Part shown: piece after piece, positions 1 to 4,248 of the stretch
Numbering within the stretch: position 1 is the stretch's first letter
Layout of the letters: each line of letters begins with the position of its first letter
Source: an uncultured Gemmatimonadota bacterium
Lineage (GTDB): Bacteria; Gemmatimonadota; Gemmatimonadetes; Gemmatimonadales; Gemmatimonadaceae
DNA length: 6,775 nucleotides
Direction of reading: 5' to 3'
Assembly: GCA_903894655.1 (NCBI GenBank)
Contig: CAITQY010000349.1
Coordinates: 1 to 6,775 of the forward strand
Position numbers and translations under genes: made by a program
The notes under the pieces: generated by a model
Database searches by the model: none
Told to the model about the DNA's origin: nothing
What the model saw: only the letters and a program-made list of their open reading frames with translations

Positions 1-1268
1 ATTTCCACATCATCGCCGTCGGTCACGAACTGTACCGTCTTGTGGGCCTTCGACGCCGTGTCGCGAACGACACGCGTGAGCTTCTGGAAGGTCGCGCGCA
101 ACGGGACCATACGCATGGACATGCTGAGATCCTGTAGCTCGCGGACGATCTTACCGGCGTGCGTGACCTTGCGCAGTAAATCGTGCTGCTTCCCCGCGCC
201 GAAGAGGTCGTCCCCGGCGATCATCGACTGCGCGATGACCAGCTCGCCGACCATGTCGATCAAGCGGTCTAAGCGGTCAGTGCGCACGCGGATCGTCGCA
301 TCAGCGTTCGACTCCACACGCGCTTTGTTCGCCGTGCTGTTCGCCGTGCTGTTCGCCGACGGCACAGCGGACGGCGTAGAAGACGGGGCGCTGGCGGTCG
401 CCGAGGTCGACGCCGGCAACGGAAAAATGTCATCGGGATCGGCCATGGTGTCACGCGTTGGATCGTAGCCGGCCAGCGCATCGAGCAGCTCGTGATAGCC
501 ATCCGGAATCGGCAACGTGCCGTCGCCGTTCAAGCCGGTTTCCACCGACACCAGCAACGCTTTCATCATGTCTGCCGACCGCAGGGACAGGTCGGCGCAG
601 GCAGTGGTGTACGCGATCTCTTTGTCGCGCACGCGGCTCAGGAGCGACTCCGCTTCATGGGCGAACGCCGCGATCCGCGAGAGTCCAAGGAACGCCGATG
701 TGCCTTTCACCGTGTGAAACGCGCGGAAAACGGTATTGACCGCTTCTTCGTCGTCCGGGAACTCTTCGAGCTGCAGCAGCGCCGCTTCGGAATTGACCAC
801 GCATTCGTTGCTCTCGGTGATGAAATCCGGGAGTAGATCGCGGTCGGCATCGTCGGGCAGCTGATCGATGCCGACGTGGTGCTGCAATTTGCGTTTCTGC
901 TCGAACGGTGCGTCGGGCGCATCCAGTTCGAACGCCGGCACGCTCGCCGTCACGGCGGCGGCGATGGATTCCGCCGTGCGTGCGACGATACGATCGCCTG
1001 GCGATACGCTGCCTTCGCTGGCGCGCATGGCCTCTTCGATGGCGGCACTGACATCGGCGAACGCCGCCGGGATGTCGGGCGCGGTACCGTTGACGAGCGT
1101 GCCGAGGACCCGCGCCGCACGCGCGACGAAGGGCTGCGCACGGTGCGGCACGCGATTCTCGAAGGCGAGATCGGTAAGCGCTTCGCGCAGCATCGTGAGA
1201 TCAGCGGTATCGGTTGCCTCCAGCTGCATCAGCAGCGTAGCGGCATCATCGAGATTCAGAGAGGACAC
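1..1268 (-). CDS. cheA: Chemotaxis histidine kinase CheA, N-terminal part (3' end beyond the window)
   Basis: Autophosphorylates on its Hpt histidine and passes the phosphate to CheY under receptor control. The first 422 residues are visible and the frame is open at the left edge. Residues 1-140 are an extra, mainly helical region with no recognised domain. The Hpt (P1) domain follows at about 145-250, with FRAFHTVKGTSAFLGL (181-196) and phospho-accepting H185. Residues 250-322 are a linker rich in Ala/Ser/Thr/Pro, including three Ala-Asn repeats (305-314); there is no room for a CheY-binding P2 domain. The P3 dimerisation helices cover about 324-385 (RLDRLIDMVGELVIAQ) and lead into the P4 kinase domain through SMRMVPLRATFQKLTRVVRD (384-403). 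The start is a GTG: an in-frame TGA lies at 1319-1317 and no other usual start codon lies between. No ribosome binding site is visible; M14 at 1229 is a possible alternative. Confidence 0.94.
   Translation of the reverse strand, partial: MSSLNLDDAATLLMQLEATDTADLTMLREALTDLAFENRVPHRAQPFVARAARVLGTLVNGTAPDIPAAFADVSAAIEEAMRASEGSVSPGDRIVARTAESIAAAVTASVPAFELDAPDAPFEQKRKLQHHVGIDQLPDDADRDLLPDFITESNECVVNSEAALLQLEEFPDDEEAVNTVFRAFHTVKGTSAFLGLSRIAAFAHEAESLLSRVRDKEIAYTTACADLSLRSADMMKALLVSVETGLNGDGTLPIPDGYHELLDALAGYDPTRDTMADPDDIFPLPASTSATASAPSSTPSAVPSANSTANSTANKARVESNADATIRVRTDRLDRLIDMVGELVIAQSMIAGDDLFGAGKQHDLLRKVTHAGKIVRELQDLSMSMRMVPLRATFQKLTRVVRDTASKAHKTVQFVTDGDDVE
327..357 (-). repeat. 12-bp tandem repeat in the cheA linker
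   Basis: GTTCGCCGTGCT occurs twice in a row on the plus strand (327-338, 339-350), followed by a partial third copy (GTTCGCC). In the CheA frame each unit encodes Ala-Asn-Ser-Thr, giving ANSTANSTAN in the flexible linker between Hpt and P3. The 12-base unit keeps the frame, so copy number can change without breaking the gene. Confidence 0.9.
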
Positions 1269-1326
1269 GGGCGAAGCGTGGGAGGTCTGCAGTCGGCGCC
1301 CACATGGGCACGATCGTCACTGAGCA

Positions 1327-1354
1327 GTATCGGCTCGCCGCCGCAGCAGGTTTA
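1327..1354 (-). promoter_or_regulatory. Sigma-28 (FliA/SigD-type) promoter of cheA
   Basis: The minus strand reads TAAA (1354-1351), a 16-base spacer, then GCCGATAC (1334-1327). The -10 core GCCGATA and the 16-base spacing are the same as in the flgM promoter, so the two sites support each other. Beyond TAAA the -35 is less complete (CCT instead of GTT). Transcription should start near 1320, leaving a leader of about 50 bases before the cheA GTG. Confidence 0.8.
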
Positions 1355-1389
1355 CCGCCGTGGACACATTGCCGCGCCGTGAACGACGA

Positions 1390-1419
1390 ACGGCCCGTAC
1401 CGGGACAGGTACGGGCCGT
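1390..1419 (-). terminator. Perfect 12-bp hairpin after cheZ, probable terminator
   Basis: ACGGCCCGTACC and GGTACGGGCCGT form a perfect 12-bp stem around a six-base loop. It starts 29 bases after the cheZ stop codon and ends about 35 bases before the cheA promoter. On the minus strand the stem is followed by TCGTCGTTC, a weakly U-containing tail. Placement between a gene end and a new promoter supports termination of the flgM-cheY-cheZ transcript, possibly partial. Confidence 0.65.
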
Positions 1420-1448
1420 CAGGTTGCGCCGCGTAGTTGAGGGGAACG

Positions 1449-2144
1449 CTACGCCGCAGGAAGGCGCACCGCGGTGAAAATCTCGTCCGCCAACGCCTGA
1501 CGTGTCTCGGCATTCAGCGTGGTCGCGTTCGGATCGTAGGTCGCTTCGTCCGGAACACCACGAGGACCTTCCGCCACGACCCTCACATGCTCGGCATTGT
1601 GATCGAAGAGCTTGGCCACGTCGAGCAGCCGGCTCTCCATCTCGACCAGCACCGCCGAGGCATGCGAGAGCTGCTGCGACGTGATGTCCTGGAACTGCAG
1701 CGCGCCCATCATGATGAAGAGTTCGTCGCGCAGGTTCGCACGGATGCCGCCGGCCCGCTCACGATCTGGCGTCGCATCGGCATCGATCGTATCCAGCTCA
1801 TCGACCATCTGGGTAGCCCGGTCGCAGGCGTCCATGATGTTGATGGCCGCGTCTTCCGTGGCCGACGTGACTTCCCGGATCTTCTCGTGCGTCGTCGCGA
1901 GCTTCTCGAGGGCGTTGGTCTGCAGCGCGGCGCGGCTTTCCCGCAACCGCGACAGCACGTTCAGAATCTGCGCGTTCGCCTGTTCGAGAATCTGCGGAAG
2001 CTCCGACAGCGAAAGCATCGGACTGACTCGCCCCGGCGGTTCCGGGGTGTCTCGGACATCATGCATGCCGGTCAGTTCATGGTCGACGAGGCGGAGCGCC
2101 GCCTCGGACTCGTACAGGACTTCCTGCGCACGGGTACTGGTCAT
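1449..2144 (-). CDS. cheZ: CheY-P phosphatase CheZ
   Basis: Dephosphorylates CheY-P to end the chemotactic signal. The 231-residue protein (E. coli CheZ has 214) is mostly long helices, as expected for the four-helix-bundle dimer. The diagnostic segment is IMMGALQFQDITSQQL (144-159). It matches E. coli IMMAQDFQDLTGQVI, so D153 and Q157 correspond to Asp143 and the catalytic Gln147 that enters the CheY active site; Ser156 replaces Gly. The N-terminal helix region starts near residue 46 (SELPQILEQANAQI). The C-terminal CheY-tethering helix of enteric CheZ (DDLLDSLGF) is not obvious; the end here is RQALADEIFTAVRLPAA. A GAGGAT ribosome binding site overlaps the cheY stop codon, eight bases before the ATG, so translation is likely coupled to cheY. 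A hairpin follows 30 bases downstream. Confidence 0.92.
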   Translation of the reverse strand: MTSTRAQEVLYESEAALRLVDHELTGMHDVRDTPEPPGRVSPMLSLSELPQILEQANAQILNVLSRLRESRAALQTNALEKLATTHEKIREVTSATEDAAINIMDACDRATQMVDELDTIDADATPDRERAGGIRANLRDELFIMMGALQFQDITSQQLSHASAVLVEMESRLLDVAKLFDHNAEHVRVVAEGPRGVPDEATYDPNATTLNAETRQALADEIFTAVRLPAA

Positions 2145-2155
2145 TGGTCTGATCC

Positions 2156-2527
2156 TCAGGCCGCGGCTGCCGGGAGGAGCGCGTCGATCTTCTCCTTCAG
2201 CACCTGCGGGGTGAATGGCTTGACAATGTAGTTGTTCACCCCTGCTTCCATTGCCGTCAGGATGTCTTCCTTCACGGAACGCGCCGTCACCATCAGGATG
2301 GGGACGTGGCGCCCATCGTCGCGCGACCGGAGCACTTTCGTGAACTCCGTGCCGCTCATGTTCGGCATGTTCCAGTCCGTGATGACGAACTGGATGGAAC
2401 TGTCGAACTTTGCCAGCGCTTCCTGACCGTCGCCGGCTTCGACGGTGTCGCTGAAGCCGATCCGCTGCAGCGAATTAATTACGATGCGCCGCATAGTCGC
2501 GGAATCGTCCACCACAAGGAACTTCAT
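2156..2527 (-). CDS. cheY: Chemotaxis response regulator CheY
   Basis: Receives a phosphoryl group from CheA and, when phosphorylated, binds the flagellar switch to alter rotation. It is a single receiver domain of 123 residues with no output domain. All key residues are present: acidic pair D7/D8, phosphoacceptor D51 in TDWNMPNMSG (as in enteric CheY, including W52 next to the Asp), T81 in MVTA, Y100 (the position of Tyr106 in E. coli) and K103 in KPF. An AGGAGA ribosome binding site lies eight bases before the ATG. It sits between flgM and cheZ; cheZ starts 11 bases downstream. The DWNMPNM signature, the switch Tyr and a neighbouring CheZ support a true motor-binding CheY rather than an unrelated stand-alone receiver. 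Confidence 0.96.
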   Translation of the reverse strand: MKFLVVDDSATMRRIVINSLQRIGFSDTVEAGDGQEALAKFDSSIQFVITDWNMPNMSGTEFTKVLRSRDDGRHVPILMVTARSVKEDILTAMEAGVNNYIVKPFTPQVLKEKIDALLPAAAA

Positions 2528-2570
2528 ACAGCCGGTCTCCTGATCATGCCGGTCGGAGTGGGCCGAAGAC

Positions 2571-2858
2571 CTATAGATCGCCGCGCGTCAGAATGCGACG
2601 CGCCACCTGGTCCACGACATCGAGTGTGTTGTAGGCGCCCGTGAGCACCTTCGTGCGGAGCTCGGCGACACGTTCCGGGTTCAGGGCGTTCGCCTGCTCA
2701 GTATTCAGGCGACGACCCGCGTCCGAGATCTGGACCGAGTCCGGCTTGACCGGCGTGGTGTCCGGTGACTGCGTGATGGTCTGCGCGGGACGCGGGACGG
2801 CATGAGTGCTCGCCGGCGTCGGGCGCAGAGAATCGATACTGCTTCCGTTGATTCGCAT
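2571..2858 (-). CDS. flgM: Anti-sigma-28 factor FlgM
   Basis: Binds sigma-28 (FliA) and holds it inactive until the hook-basal body is complete and FlgM is exported. The 95-residue protein has the usual size. It has a disordered Pro/Thr/Ser-rich first part (about 8-38), then the family pattern: DSVQISDAGRRL (40-51, compare DxVxISxxA), PERVAELRTKVLTGAY (61-76, compare the R/K-I-xxLRxxIxxGxY core), and VDQVARRIL (82-90, compare IAxxML). The start follows an excellent ribosome binding site. A sigma-28 promoter directly upstream implies negative autoregulation. cheY begins 43 bases downstream on the same strand with no evident terminator, so FlgM is probably cotranscribed with cheY and cheZ. FlgM sequences diverge widely, but motif order and context make this call strong. 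Confidence 0.9.
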   Translation of the reverse strand: MRINGSSIDSLRPTPASTHAVPRPAQTITQSPDTTPVKPDSVQISDAGRRLNTEQANALNPERVAELRTKVLTGAYNTLDVVDQVARRILTRGDL

Positions 2859-2865
2859 AAGGTTT

Positions 2866-2875
2866 CCTCCTCCTC
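2866..2875 (-). promoter_or_regulatory. Ribosome binding site of flgM
   Basis: GAGGAGGAGG lies seven bases upstream of the ATG at 2858. It is the strongest Shine-Dalgarno sequence in the window and points to efficient translation of FlgM. Confidence 0.85.
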
Positions 2876-2883
2876 ACATGAGA

Positions 2884-2911
2884 CTATCGGCAGGAATGGC
2901 GCACAACTTTA
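2884..2911 (-). promoter_or_regulatory. Sigma-28 (FliA/SigD-type) promoter of flgM
   Basis: The minus strand reads TAAAGTT (from 2911), then GCCGATAG (2891-2884), with 16 bases between TAAA and GCCGATA. This matches the enteric FliA consensus TAAAGTTT-N11-GCCGATAA with one extra spacer base, and lies within the N14-16 range known for Bacillus SigD. Transcription should start near 2877, giving a leader of about 20 bases that contains the flgM ribosome binding site. It lies in a 148-base non-coding gap, the only such gap between the small orf and flgM. Confidence 0.85.
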
Positions 2912-2966
2912 CCGTCGGGAGGATTTCCGTCTCCTGAAATGCGACGTCCCTGTCGCCCAGGTGGTG

Positions 2967-2992
2967 CGGGTAGAACCCGTTCGGGACCGAAC
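2967..2992 (-). terminator. Pair of small hairpins after the fliD-fliS-orf run
   Basis: Two adjacent inverted repeats share one base: GTTCG-4-CGAAC (2979-2992) and CGGGT-3-ACCCG (2967-2979). They start 15 bases past the stop codon of the small hypothetical gene and precede the flgM promoter. There is no U-run, so terminator function is weakly supported. Such 5-bp stems also occur by chance in DNA this rich in GC. Confidence 0.25.
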
Positions 2993-3006
2993 CCCGGCCC
3001 CGGCGG

Positions 3007-3285
3007 TCAGGCGGTGGTTCGTCCGTGCGGTCGGGCGGGGTAGCTGACATCGAGGGTCGGCGCCGGCACATCCATCGCCGACGCCTCCCGCTGAAAGTGG
3101 ATGGCGGCCCCCGTGTGCCACGGCTTGCCATCGGTTCCACTGACGAGGAAGGCGGCCTGCAACCGCAGCTGGTCGACCTCGTCATGTTCCATCAACGCGT
3201 CGTGCTCCGCCGCGAGGTCGAGCTCATCGAGCTTCTCCTGCAGCAGGGAACTGAACGCTTCCGGGGTCACCGGTCGAATGGACAT
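3007..3285 (-). CDS. Small hypothetical protein in flagellar operon
   Basis: I do not recognise this protein. From the ATG at 3285 it has 92 residues; an in-frame GTG at 3294 would add three. The ATG is preferred because GGGA lies 10 bases upstream of it, whereas GTG has it almost adjacent. It begins 17 bases after the stop of the previous gene (8 if GTG is used). Codon use with G/C at third positions matches its neighbours, so it looks truly coding. Residues 8-47 form an acidic, probably helical segment (EAFSSLLQEKLDEL, EHDEVDQLRLQ). Residues 46-70 look like a short beta region (AAFLVSGTDGKPWHTGAAIHF counted from the ATG). The tail is Pro/Ala/Arg-rich. There is no signal peptide or membrane segment. 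It lacks the ending typical of FlaG, a common small gene near fliD. Context suggests a role in late flagellar assembly, but no function can be assigned. Confidence 0.6.
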   Translation of the reverse strand: MSIRPVTPEAFSSLLQEKLDELDLAAEHDALMEHDEVDQLRLQAAFLVSGTDGKPWHTGAAIHFQREASAMDVPAPTLDVSYPARPHGRTTA

Positions 3286-3302
3286 GCTCGTCACATCCCG
3301 GG

Positions 3303-3794
3303 TCAGCGGATCCGGTCGACCAAGGGTGCTCCGGTCGCCACACTGTATCCGAGTCCAGCACTGCTGGCCCGCTGGACCGCATCGAGCTCGGCCCGGATCT
3401 CTCCGGTCCGACGCGCCACCTTAGCGGCCAGCTCCATCGTGACCCGATGCGACGTGCTGAGCGCCGCCGAGACGTCGGTGAGCAGCGCGTCCGCATCATC
3501 CACCGCGCGCTCCGTGGCCGCATAGAGCTGGCTGTCTGCGGTCGGACGCTCGAGACGCAACATGACCAGATGCTCGCTGAGGTCTCGTAGCATCTCGTCA
3601 CGCTGTTCGAGGAGACTGAAGAGGCGATCGTCGTCCTGTCCGACGACATCGACCGCGTGGCGTGCGAGCGCGTCGGCGCTGGCGCAGATCGCCAAGGCGC
3701 CGCGAGCGGCGGCCTGGCGGGCTTCGTGACTGCGGTGGCCAGGTCGACCGCTGCGCATCGCATCAAGAGCGTTCACGACCGGATGCCGCGTCAT
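3303..3794 (-). CDS. Helical protein, putative FlgN/FliT-like flagellar chaperone
   Basis: A 163-residue protein with no membrane segment or signal peptide. It is almost entirely predicted helix: about 24-48, 54-82 and 86-145, with a short non-helical tail (SSAGLGYSVATGAPLVDRIR). The segment LLEQRDEMLRDLSEHL (61-76) has the pattern common in FlgN/FliT-type export chaperones (hydrophobic, then xERxxLLxxL). The start ATG overlaps the fliS stop (ATGA), so it is likely translated by ribosomes coming from fliS. In Salmonella and Bacillus the gene after fliS is fliT, a chaperone for the cap protein FliD. Position, size and helical content fit a FliT or FlgN role, but sequence identity is too low for a firm name. 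Alternatives are a lineage-specific flagellar helical protein or a FlgN dedicated to FlgK/FlgL. Confidence 0.5.
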   Translation of the reverse strand: MTRHPVVNALDAMRSGRPGHRSHEARQAAARGALAICASADALARHAVDVVGQDDDRLFSLLEQRDEMLRDLSEHLVMLRLERPTADSQLYAATERAVDDADALLTDVSAALSTSHRVTMELAAKVARRTGEIRAELDAVQRASSAGLGYSVATGAPLVDRIR

Positions 3795-4186
3795 GCGGAC
3801 TTGAGCCGCGCGACACCCGCGGTCGCGGCAGCGGTGAAGCCGTCGCGCAGCGCCGTCGCGATATTCACAAGTTTACGCACCGTGGCGACATCACCGCGCT
3901 GCCCGATGTCGACGAGCTCGTACAGCATGAACTGATAGAGATCGGCCAACTGGTTGGCGAGTGCTCCACCTTTCTCGAAATCGAGCGTGGCGAGCAACTC
4001 GCCAACCAGTCCGCGAGCCCGTCGCAACGACGTGACACGCAACGCGAGATCCTGGCGCTCCATTGCGATCCGGGCGCGCTCCAGGTTCACCACCAGCTGC
4101 TCGAACACGATCACGACGAGTCGCTCGGGAGAGGCCGATTGGATCTCCATTTCACGATACGACGAGGACTGGCTGGCGTAGGACAT
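3791..4186 (-). CDS. fliS: Flagellin export chaperone FliS
   Basis: Binds the C-terminal region of flagellin in the cytoplasm, prevents premature polymerisation and hands it to the export gate. The 131-residue length is typical. Family features in order: a Tyr-containing N-terminal segment (Y3, Y10), SASPERLVVIVFEQLV (17-32, compare SASPxxLIxMLFDGA), RARGLVGELLATLDFEKGG (56-74), and LANQLADLYQFMLYELV (76-92). It is helical throughout, as expected for the FliS four-helix bundle. The Trp often found near the C-terminus is replaced by Phe (F117 in ALRDGF). No clear ribosome binding site precedes the ATG, but the N-terminus aligns well with known FliS starts. Its stop codon overlaps the start of the next gene (ATGA), so the two are probably translationally coupled. 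Confidence 0.95.
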   Translation of the reverse strand: MSYASQSSSYREMEIQSASPERLVVIVFEQLVVNLERARIAMERQDLALRVTSLRRARGLVGELLATLDFEKGGALANQLADLYQFMLYELVDIGQRGDVATVRKLVNIATALRDGFTAAATAGVARLKSA

Positions 4187-4238
4187 CGGGGCAGTGGCTG
4201 GAGTCAGAACAGATACGGAAACTGCGTCTCACTCTTGA

Positions 4239-4246
4239 GTATCGGC
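4239..4246 (-). promoter_or_regulatory. Possible sigma-28 -10 element upstream of fliS
   Basis: GCCGATAC reads toward fliS, three bases past the fliD stop codon. It is identical to the -10 of the cheA promoter in this window. At 14 to 16 bases upstream there is no TAAA (only TCAG, TTCA or CTTC, inside the end of fliD), so the -35 is poor. If active, transcription would start near 4232 and leave a leader of about 45 bases. The intergenic gap is 62 bases, longer than elsewhere in the fliD-orf run, which leaves room for a promoter. Confidence 0.4.
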
Positions 4247-4248
4247 AG

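Noticed and set aside
269..502. 77-codon minus-strand frame with Arg-rich protein
   Set aside because: It lies in another phase of the cheA coding region; the true frame encodes the CheA linker and runs off the window edge.
1437..2231. 264-codon plus-strand open frame opposite cheZ
   Set aside because: It is antisense to a confidently identified CheZ, Arg/His-rich, has no ribosome binding site or family features, and is explained by high GC.
3224..3766. 180-codon minus-strand frame overlapping the FlgN/FliT-like gene
   Set aside because: The alternative phase gives an Arg/Ser/Pro-rich product, whereas the coupled frame from 3794 gives a regular amphipathic helical protein starting on the fliS stop.
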